DNA of 64,000 nt from the NCBI GenBank assembly GCA_024362935.1, contig JANCRA010000177.1:434001-498000 (forward strand). The letters run 5' to 3'. The stretch comes from Setophaga petechia (lineage: Eukaryota; Chordata; Aves; Passeriformes; Parulidae). Position 1 is the stretch's first letter. Each line of letters begins with the position of its first letter. The translations under genes and the position numbers were made by a program. Below the pieces are notes generated by a model. It did no database searches. It was not told the DNA's origin and worked only from the letters and a program-made list of their open reading frames with translations. Below are positions 44,811 through 56,599 of the stretch, piece by piece.

Positions 44811-47800
44811 CTAGTGGGTGAAGGGAAAGGAAGTGCTGGCAGAGGAGAGCTGCTCCCCGCAGGCTCGGGTGACCCCAGCTGACACAGCCTCCCGCATCAG
44901 TTCTCCGCAGCGCCGCAGCAGGACACTCAGCCACGGCCACACAGGAAAGGCCGTGACTTCCAGAGGCGGCGCAGTCGGTCTCGCATCTTCTGCAGTCGGG
45001 AGGAGGGAATGCTCTGTACAGCTAAAAGAATGTGCAGCTTGAAGCGCCAGGCATGAGATGGCTGGGCTGCTGTCATCCGTCGTGTCCTGAAGGGCTGCAG
45101 AGAGAGAAACAGAGGCACAGTCAGAGGCCGCATCTGGGGGGAGCTGGGGAGAGCCTCCAGCCTCGTCCATGCCCCGCAGCTCCTGCCACAGCCTGCAGCA
45201 AGCAGGAGACAAGAAGGACGAGCTGGCAGCCGCTGGCCACCAATGTCCCGCAGGCCCCTGCAAGGTGTCTGTGCTGTGGCCACGCTGCCCTTAGGGCACG
45301 CAGGGAGCGGAGCCGTCGGCGGGTGGGCCAGGGAACGCAGCTGCCAGCGGCAGCCCCCGCCGAGAGCCCGCGGGTCTCACTCACCCCTGCAGATGATGCA
45401 GAACTCCGGCTGCTGCCCTGTCAGGTAGCGCCCGGCCATGCCTGGGGAACACAGAGCGTGTCCTGCCTTCAGAGGCACAGCTGCCGCACACGGCCGCTGC
45501 CAGCCCTGAGGCCACACGCCCTGCTGGCCCGGCAGGGCTCAGCCCGGGGCCCTGGCGCACGCTGCCGCCCGAGGGCACGGCTGCCAGAGGGCGGCAGCAG
45601 CGATGCCCAGGCCAGCGGGGGCTGCGCATGGCCGCGCCCGGCTGCTGCTGCCGGGACAGCAGGCGGAGGCGGGGCCGGGGCTGGGGCCGAGCCGCGGCGG
45701 GGCGGGGCGGGGAGGGAGTCGGGCTCGGGGCTCACCCATGAACCTGACGGCCGCCTCTCGCAGGGGCTCCTGTGCGCTCTGCAGGTACGGCAGGGCCAGG
45801 CGCAGGTGCTCGGCCGCTCGGCTCCTGTCCTCTGCCAGCTGCGGAGAGCGGCAGGGCACGGAGGGAAAGGGTTGATGCGGGCCCTGCCCCTGGGCCGGGC
45901 CCTGCCCACAGAGCCCTGGGGCCCGGCCAGCAGCCGCAGGCGCCGGGCTCGGGACGGGGCGGAGGGCCCGGCGAGGCGCGGTGCCGCCCCGCAGCAGAGC
46001 CCAGCTGGCTTGGGGCTCCGTCGGCACCGCGCCTGGGGCCAGAGGAGCCTGGAGAAGAGCCCGCACGGCCCAGGCAAGGCAGCGGCGTGTGGGGCGCAGG
46101 CTGGTGCCCCTGCCTGCGGGCACTGGCAGGGGCCACAGCTGCCTCCCGCACAGACTGGGCGCCTTGGGGCAGGCGGCTTCTCCAGGCATGGGGCTGGGGA
46201 CTGCAGCCTGTCCTTACCAAGCACTCGGCAAATCTCCACATCTGATGCGTCTTCAGCAGCTGCTTGAGATCCTTCCTCTTCAGGAACCTTACTGCAGCAA
46301 GCAGCGTTTCCCGAGAGGCCTGCAGAGCAGCAGAGACCCAGAGATGGCAGCGCAGCCCAGGGCACAGGACGCACATCTCTGTGCCAAGGCCAGGAGGAGG
46401 CTGGAGCCCGTCAGGTGCCAGGGCGTGGGGAGACAGCTGAGCCCCCTCCCATGGGGACACCCAGGAGGCCTCACCTGTGCCACATGCCCGTTCTCATCGT
46501 GGCAGTTGAAAAAGAGTGGGAGCAGGCTCTGGCTCACATGCTTTTTCAGGGCCTTTTCTCCCTTTGCTACTACCAGCGTGATCACATCTTGGAAGAGGCG
46601 AATGGAGAGCAGCTGCACAAGACGGTTGTCCTGTTGGAAAGGAAGCAAAAGGCCTCCACATCAGCTGCTCCAGGTCCTCCTGTGCCCAGGCCCAAGGCGC
46701 CAGCCCGTGGCTGGGGGCACAGAGCCTCACATTGTCAAAGAGGTGCCAGAGCGCCTCAGCCAGCTGCAGGGTGATGGGGCTGGCTATTGCCACGTCTTTC
46801 TGCAGTAGCAGGAGGCTGAGCACAACCAGGGTCATCTCAACGATGTCTTCATCCCTATCCCACAGTAGCTTCCCAAGGCTTTCACTCAGGCTGTACATGC
46901 TTGGATCCTGTGTGCAAAACAAGGCTGGGCAACTCCACACTCTGCTGCTGCTGCTGCTGCTGCTTCTGCCAGGCTCAGAGGCCGAAGGCCTGTCCCGGAG
47001 CACTCAGGCAGCTGAAGAGCGACCCTGGAGAGCTGGGAGAGGCTGCCACAGCTGCCAAAGCCCAGCTAAGCCCAAGGGGCTGCTTGCCCCAGCCCCACGC
47101 TGCCAGTACAGCTTCAGCTGCTGCCTCCTTCTCACCATGAAGGTGAGCACCACGAGGCCTCGGAGCGCCACGCGACGCATCTGCCTGGATTCGCTCTGCA
47201 GGTGCCTCGTCAAGATCTCCAGGACTTTTTCACCGCATTCGCTCAAGTCCAGGCAATCCAGGACCTGAAAGGCACAGAGCAGGCACAGAGGTGCCCAGCT
47301 GGCAGGAGCTCACAAGTGCACAGGGCCGAGCCAAGGCAGCAGCAAAGGGCAGAGGCAGCGTCCCAGGCAGCTGTGGCTACGAGAGGGCAGAGGGCTGGGA
47401 GGCAGCTCATCCAGGCAGTGCTGGCCATGAGGCTCACCTCCACCAGGAAGGCCAGGGCGGGCAGCTCCCAGTCTGAAATGCCTTCACTGAGCAGGTCAAA
47501 GAGGCAGGATGCCATGCCGCAGCACCAGATGATGGAGACACGGCGCATCTCCCTGGCAGAGAGAAAAAGACACCATTGCTCCTGGGCCAGGCGGGCAAAC
47601 CTCTCCCAGGGCTGACTGGCAGAGCTCTGGTCTGCTCCTGAGCACCGCGGGGGTGCTTTGGGAGGCAGCTGTTCCCAGGCACCCTCCTCTGCCAGCCTTT
47701 TCCAGTCTGCTCATCCCTCCCTTGGTGACAAGGCCCTGCTGCCCATGACCACGGGGACTGTGTGGGGCGTTGCGGGCACAAAGGAGAGGGGCGGTGGGGA

Positions 47801-48239
47801 GAAGGAGGTCTCACCTGGCCAGCAGACGCACTGCACAGTGGTGGGTGTCAGCACAAAGCAGCATGTCCCAGGCACACTTGTAGTTCCATGGACAGCACCA
47901 CGTGCTCATAGTGCATTTGGCAGAGCAGGGCCTTCAGGGTCTGCAGGGCAAATCTGTGTGCAGAGCAAAGGCCAGGTGACGCTGGGAGCCCCGGCTCCTG
48001 CCCTGGAGGCATGGCAGGGATGGGGAGACTGGGAGGACTGGCATGGAGCACCTGTTGGGCTTGGCAGAGAGGCCGTGTTGCTCCTGGCATCCCTTCCAGA
48101 AAGTCTCAACCTCTTCTGGCATCTCCTGCGTGCTGATGTACACTTGGAAGAGCAGACGCAGAAAGAGATTAGGGAAATACTCCAGAACAACAGGCGAGCG
48201 CCAGGCCAGATTGAAGACTCTCCACAGTGCCATGGTTGC
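44811..48239 (-). pseudogene. MROH copy C, exons 6-15, frameshifted
   Basis: Exons homologous to copy A exons 6-15: 48052-48239, 47815-47953, 47438-47552, 47136-47264, 46731-46907, 46475-46630, 46218-46319, 45736-45838, 45385-45441, then the last exon to 44811 (start near 45095). Splice sites are intact and exon sizes match copy A, except exon 7 (139 instead of 138 nt) and exon 9 (129 instead of 135, in frame). The extra base in exon 7, near 47875-47882, puts a TGA at 47848-47850 in frame. The last exon switches frame twice relative to the family and would end in an unrelated tail. Exons 1-5 are absent. Sequence divergence from A is greater than that of copy D. Confidence 0.82.
46938..46970. 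repeat. (CTG)n microsatellite in copy C intron 9
   Basis: About six CTG units followed by CTT and CTG variants lie just upstream of exon 10 on the minus strand; intronic. Confidence 0.7.
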
Positions 48240-48560
48240 CTGCAAGAAATCAAAGAGCCAGAGACGAGGCTCAGTGGCCAACACATGCACTGAGGCACAG
48301 CCAGCAGCTGCTGGCCAAGGGCTCCCAAGGGCAGGGGGCAGAGGGCCACCTGCTGCCCGGGGAGCCGCGGTGCCGGCCTGCAACCCCGCCGGGCCAGAGC
48401 TCCATGGGCACCTGGCTTGGGCCCACAGGAGCCTTGAGAAGGGCCAGCGCGGCCTCTGGCTGCAGCAGCGGGCAGGGGCACAGCTGCCAGCCCCGCACAC
48501 TGAGCGCCGCCCTCAGGGGCCTTCTCCAGGCTGAGACTGGGGGCTCTTGGCTTCTTTTAC

Positions 48561-50593
48561 CAGGCCCTCGCCAAAGCTCCATGTCTGATATATCTGTAGC
48601 ATTTTTTCGATATCCCTCCTCTTTAGGAATCTGGCTGCAGAATGCAGTGTTTTCTGGGAGTCCTGGAGAGCAGCAGAGAGGCACAGATGGCCCCACAGGC
48701 CAGGGCACAGGAGCATCCCATTACCACAGCCTGGAGGAGGCTGCAGCCTGCAAGGTGCCAGGGCAGGAGGCAGCCCAGCCCCCTCCCAGGAGGACAGCGG
48801 GTGGCCAAAAGTCCTCACCTCAGCAACAATCTGATTCTCATCATGGCAGTGCAAGTAGAGTGGTACCAGGCTCTGGCGCACATGGGACTTCAGGGCCTTT
48901 CTTCCATCTTCTGTAATAAGTCCAGCATCTCTTGAAAGACACACATGGAGCTCAGCTGCACCTGGCTATCATCCTTTATAAAAGGAAGGGCAAAAGACCT
49001 CAGCATCAGCTGCTTCAGACCCCACAGGGCACAGGCCTGCATCTCCACAGGGCACCAAGTGTCCGGGCAGCAGGCAGTGGCCGTGGCTGTGGGCACAGAG
49101 CCTTACATGGTCAAAGAGTGGCAGGAGCGCCTCAGCCAGCTGCAGGGCGATGGGGCACCATTATCCAGGAGCAAGTATCTGAGTAGAAGAATGGTCATCC
49201 TGATCATGTCACTATCATTTTCTTGAAGGAGCTCCACAAGACTTTCACTCAGGCTCCACGTTTTTTCAGCCTGTGTGGAACACAAGTTTGTGAAAGGTCA
49301 CCCTGATGCTGCAGGGTCCAGAGGCCAAAGGCCCGTCCCGAAGCACTGGGGCAGCTGAAGCGGGAGGCAGGAGAGCTGGGAGCAGCTGCCCCAGCGCCCC
49401 AAGCCCAGGCAAGGCCAAGCGAGTGCCTTGCCCAGCCCCATGCTGCCTGCACAGCTTTAGCCACTGCCCCCTTCTCACCATGCAGGGATTCTTGCCAAGC
49501 GCTACGCTTCTGAGTGCCAAGTGACGCCTGGCCCTGTGCTCGCTCTGCAGGTTCTGTGCCATGATCTCCAGAACTCTGTCGCTGCATTCCCTCAAGTCCA
49601 GGCACTCGAGGACCTGAAAGGCACAGGGCAGTGACAGGGAGCCGGCTGGCAGGAGCCCGGAGCCGCACAGGGCTGGGCCCAGGCAGCAGCACAGGGCACG
49701 GGCACCGTCCTGGCAGCTGTGCCTACGAGAGGGCAGAGAGCTGGGAGGCAGCTCAGGCAGGCAGCGCTGGCCACCAGGCTCACCTCCACAAGGAATGCCA
49801 GGGCAGGGAAATCCCAGTATGGCATCCCTTCTTCGAGCAGGGCGAGCAGGTAGAATGCAATCCCGGAACAAAAGTGTATGGATGAATGGCAAATTATCCT
49901 GACGAGAGGAAAAAGAAAACAAGATACTGAGCCAGTAGGGCAAACTTCTCCCAGGAATGACTCACAGAGTTCTCATGTTTCCCCAGCACCTTTCCAGCAA
50001 GGGGACCTGGGCCATTTGGGAGTTGGTTGCTCATGGCCTCCCTCCTCTCCCAGCCTTTTCCAGTGTGCTTGGCCTTCCCTCAGTGACAAGGCCCTCTGGC
50101 TCATGAGCACGGGGACTTTGTGGGACACCTGGGCACAGAGCACAAATGTCAGAGGCAGTGGGGAGAAGGGGGTCTCACCTGGCCAGCTGAGCCACGGCAA
50201 AGTGGTGGGTGTCAAGAGAGAGCAGCGTGTCCCAGCCACACCTGCGTTCCATTGCCACCACCACATCCTCACAGCGCAGAAGGCACAGCAGGGACTTCAG
50301 GGTGTGCACTGCAAACCTGTGTGCACAGCAAAGCCCAGGTCACACTGGCAGCACTGGCTCCTTCGCAGGCCACGTGGCAGGGACAGGAGGAGTGGGATGG
50401 AGCACCTGTTGGGGCTGGTGGCAAGGCCGTGCTCTTCCTGGCATCCCTTCCAGAAGGTATCGACCTCCTCTGGCATCTCTTCTGTGCTGAAGAACACTTG
50501 GAAGAGCAGATGCACAAATAGGTGGGGGAAATACAGCGTCACTACACGTGGGACACGGGGCACCTGGAGGATCTTCCACATCACCATGGTTGC
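48561..50593 (-). pseudogene. MROH copy D, exons 6-12, frameshifted
   Basis: Exons homologous to copy A exons 6-12: 50406-50593, 50179-50316, 49784-49898, 49479-49613, 49107-49270, 48819-48973, 48561-48662. This copy is very close to copy A in sequence. Exon 10 is 164 nt because of a 13-nt deletion near 49150-49157. Exon 11 is 155 nt because of a 1-nt deletion near 48912-48915, giving a TGA at 48890-48892. Upstream exons 1-4 are missing and exon 5 lies beyond in inverted orientation. Downstream it breaks off in intron 12 at about 48285, where copy C intron 5 begins, forming a head-to-tail chimera. Confidence 0.85.
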
Positions 50594-50690
50594 CTGCAAA
50601 GGACAAAGCCCCCCGAGACAGCGCTCAGTGCTCACGTGTCCGTGTGGCAGGGCCCGAGCTTGGCAGGGAGAGGCCCGGAGAGAGGCAGGC

Positions 50691-51184
50691 TGCCTTTCCC
50701 AGCCCTGGCACGTCAGCCCCTGAGCCTGCTGCCATGCTCCCTTGCTGCCCCTCAGGGCTCTGTCCCCACTGGGCTGGGCTGCCTGGCTGCAGCTGGCCAG
50801 GGCCAGTGGGCAGAAGCAGAACTGGCAGCCAGCTCAGCTCCCTCCAGTGCTGTGTCTGACACTCACCCTGAGACAGAGCTCTGACCCCACAGAGCTGCCA
50901 TGGCCATGTGGAAGACCATCATGGGCTCAGCCAGGACCGTGGATCTGGCACAGATGATCCTCCTGGATGTGCTGGGGAGCTGGCCAGAGCACAGCACGTG
51001 CACCTCCGATGGGGACAAAATGGGTGTCTTTGCCCTGGCTGTGAGTTTCTGCAAGTGGCCTTTGCTGGCCCCAAGGCCACCTCTCCAGCAGCTCTCCATC
51101 CTCCTTCCCCCACTGCATCTCCCAGCCTCAGGCGCTGGCCTGAAACCTGGCCCAGGGGCAGCTTCAGGCCCACCAGGCACCTTC
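50691..51184 (+). pseudogene. Inverted MROH fragment carrying exon 5
   Basis: This segment matches the reverse complement of about 11165-11680 in copy A: part of intron 4, all of exon 5 and part of intron 5. The exon is 50893-51040 (148 nt, same size as in copy A), still open and with AG and GT borders, but it reads on the plus strand while copy D reads on the minus strand. One border lies in AGGCAGGCTGCC, a short palindromic sequence; the other abuts an LTR fragment at about 51190. Confidence 0.82.
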
Positions 51185-51189
51185 TCACT

Positions 51190-51600
51190 GCACCCCGCTC
51201 CTCCTTCTTGTCCTGCCATGCTGCCTGCACATGATATCAAATTTCAAGGTGGCACAAGCGCCAGCACAGGCTCTCTCTCTCCTTCTCTCTCTCTGGGGTG
51301 GTGGCTGCCTGCTGCCTCTCAGTGCTCCTCCACCCTTCCATCCTGCAGGGCCTTCACCTCCCCTCTCTGTCCAAGGCCCAGGCCTACCTCACCCGGCCCC
51401 ATGGCTTCCTCTCCCCGGCCCAGCCCGCAGCTGGGCAGGGGAGCTCTGACCTCTTTCACCCACCGGAACCCAAGAGAGTTTCCCATGGGAGTTCCCTGCT
51501 TTTAACCCCCTGTGTTCTCAGAGGCGTAGCCATGTCCTCAGTGGCCACACCACGTGCCAATATTCAAATCTGAGCACCTATTGGTTTGACCACAGCATCC
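51190..51600. mobile_element. LTR fragment, same family as 18682-19994
   Basis: This aligns with about 19555-19994: ACATGATA, a shared pyrimidine-rich part, CCAGGCCTACCTCA, CCCGGCCCAGCCCGC-like sequence, TCCCTGCTTTTAACCCC, TCTCAGAGGC and CACCTATTGGTT. The 5' two thirds of the LTR is absent. It marks the outer border of the inverted MROH fragment. Confidence 0.6.
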
Positions 51601-52230
51601 CAAAAAACTCACTTCCTTTTAGAAGCAGGACAATGACAAAATGAAAAATCCCAAGAAAACCTATTTTTCCCCTTGTAAAAAAATCTTCATAACATTAACA
51701 AGAAAAACTTCTCTAACAAGTAACATACTAAAAGACTATTCTAGAAATAGTAATTTAAGAATAAATTTTAATATTATTTTCTTCACACTGTCAGTAAAAA
51801 AAAAAGGGTAAAGAAAAAAAGTGTTCAAAAGAGTTTATTTAAATTCTCACTTCATTTTTATGTTTTATTTACTTTGAATAAAATTTACTTTATACCCTTT
51901 TAAAATTTTAAGCCTACTTTACCTTTCTCTCGATCCTATCTCACAACAAAATAAATACATAAATAATTAACTGCCAATAAAACCCACCACAGTCATGAAT
52001 ACATTGATTAAGAAATCTCAAAATTAGAAAATCTTAAATTAACAAACCAAAACCACTACAAGGACATAGTAAAACTTTTGCCAATGTTTCTCTGATTTTC
52101 TAAAGTTCCCAGTAAAAACTGTTTTGTTTTCTTGAGCTCCTGAAGATCTCTTGTTGGCATTTCTCCAGTGCATCCAACTCAGAGTACACAAATAATTTTA
52201 ATTCCTTTTAAATCTTTCCTTGGGGGAGAT
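51600..52230. other. AT-rich unassigned stretch
   Basis: No gene or recognisable repeat boundary was seen. The stretch is strongly AT-rich and separates the MROH block from GC-rich repeats. Confidence 0.4.
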
Positions 52231-52234
52231 TTTT

Positions 52235-54330
52235 AGTGGATGGGAGTCAGGGCTTGTGTGTCCTGCTTGGCCCAGCCCAGGCAGGGCTTTCCCAGCCACA
52301 TCCCACACTCCATTGCCCAGCTGGAGCCGCTGGTGCCTCTGAGTTGTGCTGCCCCAGCCCCAGGGACGCTCTCCTTGTCTGCCCATTCCCCCACGCTCTC
52401 TGGGCAGGGATGGCCTCACTGGGGGCTGCTGACATCCTCAGCATCTTGGAGGCTGCTGCTGAATTTCACTGCTCCAGAGGCTTGTTCAGCCTTCAGCTCT
52501 TCAGTGCAGGAATTCAGTGTCCCAGAGCTCATTAACATTCAGAACACCTTAACGAGCCAAGCCTAAGGGAAAAATTTGATTTAATTTTCCAAATCCAATC
52601 AACATTTACTCTGCTCCAGTCTGAAACCAGGCCCAGCATGGTGCTGGGATCATCAGAGAGCTGAGGTGTGTGCTGGAATTCAATGCCCTCCCCATCCCAG
52701 CCCTGCATTTCCCTGCTGCAGCCTTGGTCTCCAGCACAGCCATGGAGGCTCTTTGGGCTCTGGAGTGTTGCTGCAGCTCCCAAGGGCAGCTGAGCTCTGC
52801 CTTTGGCCCAGTCAGGCCTGGCCAGCGCAGGCCATGCTCAGCAATTCCCTGTGTGTGTCTGGCCCTGCTGTCAGCCCCAGCAGCAGCTGCGTGGCCCCTT
52901 TGTGGCCCTGTGCTGGCCCAGCCATGGTGGCCCAGCCCCTGTGCAGGCCCAGGCCAGGCCAGGAGCATTGCGGCTGGGAACGGCCCCTGTGCCGTGGTGC
53001 CCACAGCAGCCTTGGGGCTCTGTGCCCCATGGCCTCCCTGCTGGGCAGCCTCTGCCAGCTCCTGCAGAGCCCCTGGCACCTGTGGGGCTGCACAGACAGC
53101 CCTGCCCCTGGCTCTGCCGGCCTCTGGGCCAGCAGAGAGGCAGCCAGGGCTGGCTATGGCCGGGAACAGGCCCTGAGCCCCACAGGAGGATGGAGCTGGG
53201 CCACAGCCAAACTCAGCCCAGGCCAAAGCTGGGCTCAGCAGCCAGGGCTGCCAGCACATGGGGACAGAGGCTGGCGCTGACAAATGTCCTGGGCCCCCTC
53301 CCTGCTCTGTCCGTGCCACCAAGGGCACAGAGCAGCCTCCTCTCTGGGCCACTTGCCTGTTTGCAATGCCTTGCACAGGCACTGGCCCTGCCCCACAAGG
53401 CCTGGCCTGAGTCCTGCCCCTGCACGCTCAGCCAGGCTGAGATGGACACTGAGGGTGTCTGTGCCAGGCTCTCTGAGCCCAGCCCAGCTCCCTGCAAGCT
53501 CTGCCAGCTGCCCTGAGCTCTGGGCAGCACCAAGGGCCTCTCCCCAGCCCAGCCCAGCCGGCTCTGGCCCCACAGCTCTGCTCAGGCCAGGCTGCTCTGG
53601 CCACTGCCCCACGGCCTCAGCCCCTGGCAAGGGCACAGCAGTAGCTGCAGCTGCCACAGGACTCAGCCCCACCATGGGGGAAGGTGCTGGGCCAAGGCCA
53701 AAGGAGGCTCCCTGGGTGCCCTGCTCCCCTCGGGCTGAGGTGCTGAGAGCTCTGCAGCCCCTGCTGCCATCCCATCTGCCCAGGGCAGCACCAGAGCCCG
53801 GGCCTTGGGCCCTCAAGAGCTGCTCCTGCTCCAGGCCCAGGGCCCATCTCAAAGCTGGGGCAGCCACAAAGCTGTGCCCATTCCTGTTCATTGATGCTCT
53901 GATGGGGATGGATCCTCAGCCACTTGGAGGTTGCTGATGAATTTTATTACTCCGGAGACCTTTCTTGAGGTCTTCAGTTCAGGAATTCATTGAAAAAGCT
54001 CAGAAAAAAATTGTGCTCAAAATGCCTAAACAAGAAAAGCCACTGGGAATAATTCAAATTTTCAATTATTCTGTGGCTAATTAGACAGACTTCAGAAGTG
54101 TATTTAAAGTGAATATACTATATTGAAATAAATGCAAAGGGAACGGTTTTATCCAGCATTCTTTTCCTGTTTGTTGATTGATGTCAGCAATCCCCGTTTG
54201 ACATTGATCCCCAGCACCTTCTAAATCAGTTTTAAGCGATTTAAAAATCAACGCCCTTCATGGCTGACAATCAATCAGATTTTTTCCCCACCCCATCTCC
54301 ACCATTTCCCTCATCCAACCCCTGGCACTC
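52235..54330. repeat. GC-rich low-copy repeat with a duplicated internal segment
   Basis: 52800-53900 is GC-rich and leaves many long frames open without family similarity. 52435-52610 and 53920-54100 are diverged copies of one segment (GAGGCTGCTGCTGAATTTCACTGCTCC / GAGGTTGCTGATGAATTTTATTACTCC type, then CTTCAG...AGGAATTCA). No coding exon was recognised. Confidence 0.45.
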
Positions 54331-54339
54331 CTATGGATC

Positions 54340-54575
54340 AGGAATGGTGTGGCCACAGCAGGAGCAGGGCAGGGATTCTTCCCCTGTGCTTGGCACTGTT
54401 TGGACAGCACCCGGAGTGCTGTGGCCACTTCTGCCCCCCCACCCCCCCCCCGCCAAGTTCGGCAGGACATGGAGGGGCTGGAGCGTGTCTAGAGAGGGGT
54501 AATAAGATTGAGGAGGGGTCTGGACCACAAGTCCTGTGAGGAGTGACTGAGGGAGCTGGGGTTGTTCAAGTTCCC
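54340..54575 (+). mobile_element. CR1 LINE fragment
   Basis: Recognisable CR1 landmarks are CAGGGATTCTTCCCCTGTGCT, GAGTGCTGTG, GAGGGGCTGGAGCGTGTC, GGGTCTGGACCACAAGTCC and GAGGAGTGACTGAGGGAGCTGG. A C-rich run (CCCCCCCACCCCCCCCCC) interrupts it at about 54435. Confidence 0.75.
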
Positions 54576-54579
54576 CAGT

Positions 54580-55610
54580 CCTTGCTGGCCCCAGGGGCGG
54601 ATGGCATTTGTGCTCCCTCAGGTTCATGTCCCCACAGCAACAGCACGGGGGTGCTCTCCCTGCTGTGTGCAATGCAAACAGGGGCTGCTGAGCCAGTGCT
54701 GCCGTGTCTGTGCCTGCAAGGATGGGGCACCTGTGTGAGCTGGGGGAGAGGCCAGGGCTGCAGAGGGGGGATGTTGTTGGCAGCTCCATCAGGACACTCT
54801 GGGACGCTGCCCTGGGCTGTGCAGCGCACTGGGGATGGATCAGCCCCTGCTCTGCTGCTCCTTCCCATCTCCCCAGGGCCCTTGCAGAGCCCCAGCCATG
54901 CTGTTTGCCCCCAGCCTGCCCACGGCCAGCCTGGGGCTGCTCACGGGGGTTTCTGTGCTGAGCATTGGCCTGGGCGTGTTCTTGAGAGAGCCTGGGCAAG
55001 GAGCCTGGAGCCCCCAGGGCCTGGGCTGAGGCGTCAGCGCTGCCCCAGCAGTGCCCATGGCCTGTCCCTGCTGCAGCCCCGGCACTGCCACCCCAGGGCT
55101 GTGCCCGGCCCCGAGAGCACTCAGGCCCTGCAGCAACACCAGGGCCAGCAGGGCAGCGGGGCAGGGCCACGAGAGCAGCACTGGCAACACCAAGTGCTGC
55201 TGCTGCTGGGCACAGCTGCTGGGCCAGCCCTGATCTGCCCCCAGCTCTGCACACAGACATTGCTGCTGCAGCTCCACAGAAGGCAACAAAAGGGCATCTC
55301 TGCAGAAAGCTTTGCTGGGACATCCTTTAGTTTATTTTAAGCCACCAAGAGGGCAGCCCCTCATTGACACAGGGAAGAGTGCTGCCAGCCCTGTGCTCTG
55401 CAGAGGGAACTGGGCCTGGGGCTGCAGAGTATCCAGTTTGTGGCCACAGGGAAGACTGAGAGAAACAAAATGAGAAATGGCATAAACAATGACATTTTTT
55501 TGTGGAGAGTAGTAAAATGAAAAAAAAAAAAAAACCAAAGGAAAAAACACCCATAACCAAACCAACAAGAAATATCAAAGATTAGTTTTATTACAAGTGA
55601 TTTGAGGAAT
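54580..55610. other. GC-rich unassigned stretch before the olfactory receptor
   Basis: No gene is supported. 55381-55437 (CTCTGCAGAGGGAACTGGGC to GCAGAGTATCCA) is repeated at 57316-57358, on the other side of the olfactory receptor, indicating a local duplicated unit. Confidence 0.4.
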
Positions 55611-55622
55611 TTGACCAGCAGT

Positions 55623-56577
55623 TCAATGTCCCTGAAACCATCCAGTCATCAGTCTCCAAACTGCAGCCTTGAGCTCCTGGTTCCTCAGGCTGTAGATGAG
55701 GGGGTTCAGGGCTGGAGTCACCACCGAGTACAGAACTGACAGGGCCAGATCTAGGGATGGAGAGGAGATGGAGGGGGGCTTCAGGTGAGCAGTTGTGCCA
55801 GTGCTGATAAACAGAGAGACCACAGCCAAGTGAGGGAGGCAGGTGGAAAAGGCTTTGTGCCGTCCCTGTTTAGAGGGGATCCTCAGCACAGCCCTGAAGA
55901 TCTGCACATAGGAGAAAACAATGAACACAAAACAACTGAGTCCTAAACAGCCACTAACAGCAAGAAGCCCATGTTCCCTGAGGGAATCGGAGTGTGAGCA
56001 GGAGAGCTTGAGGATCTGTGGGATTTCACAGAAGAAGTGGCCCAGGGCATTGCCATGGCACAGTGGCATGGAAAATGTATTGGCTGTGTGCATGAGAGCA
56101 TTGAGAAAGGCACTGGCCCAGGCAACTGCTGCCATGTGGGCACAAGCTCTGCTGCCCAGGAGGGTCCCGTAGTGCAGGGGTTTGCAGATGGACCAGGGGT
56201 TTGCAGATGGACACGTAGCGGTCATAGCACATGACAGTCAGGAGGAAATATTCTGCTGAGATGAAGGACAGCAAGAAAAAGACCTGTGCAGCACATCCTT
56301 TGTAGGAGATGTTCCTGGTGTACCAGAGGGAATTGTGCATGGCTTTGGGGACAGTGGTGCAGATGCAGCCCAGGTCGCTGAGGGCCAGGTTGAGCAGGAA
56401 GAAGAACATGGGCATGTGCAGGTGGTGGCCGCAGGTTATGGTGCTGATGATGAGGCCGTTGCCCAGGAGGGCAGCCAGGGAGATGCCCAGCAAGAGGCAG
56501 AAGTGCAGGAGCTGCAGCTGCCCCGTGTCTGCCAATGCCAGCAGGAGGAAGTGCCTGATGGAGCTGCTGTTGGACAT
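55623..56577 (-). pseudogene. OR14-type olfactory receptor, frameshifted
   Basis: A single-exon class A GPCR. From ATG at 56575-56577 it shows the extracellular N-terminus starting MSNSSS, TM1 with GNGLI, the PMFFFL variant of PMYFFL after intracellular loop 1, the TM3-end motif CYDRYVSICKPL (family MAYDRYVAICKPL), KAFSTCLPHL before TM6 and PALNPLIYSLRN in TM7, ending at TGA 55623-55625. The type is the large avian gamma-c/OR14 group. A perfect 19-bp tandem duplication (56175-56193 and 56194-56212) right after the DRY region adds one base net to the frame, so everything from intracellular loop 2 on is out of frame. Apart from that the gene looks complete (936 nt without the extra unit), suggesting recent loss or an assembly error. 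Confidence 0.88.
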
Positions 56578-56599
56578 TTGCTGTGGCTGCACATGGGCA

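Noticed and set aside
45032..46267. 411-codon plus-strand open frame
   Set aside because: It runs antisense across MROH copy C exons 12-15, is proline/arginine/alanine-rich from GC bias, and matches no family. The spliced minus-strand exons explain the region.
52606..53937. Several 200-260 codon open frames on both strands
   Set aside because: They overlap in opposite strands, are rich in Ala/Gly/Pro/Gln, and lack start context or similarity. GC-rich repeat DNA explains them.
54331..55323. 330-codon minus-strand open frame
   Set aside because: It crosses a CR1 fragment and GC-rich DNA, with no recognisable domain.
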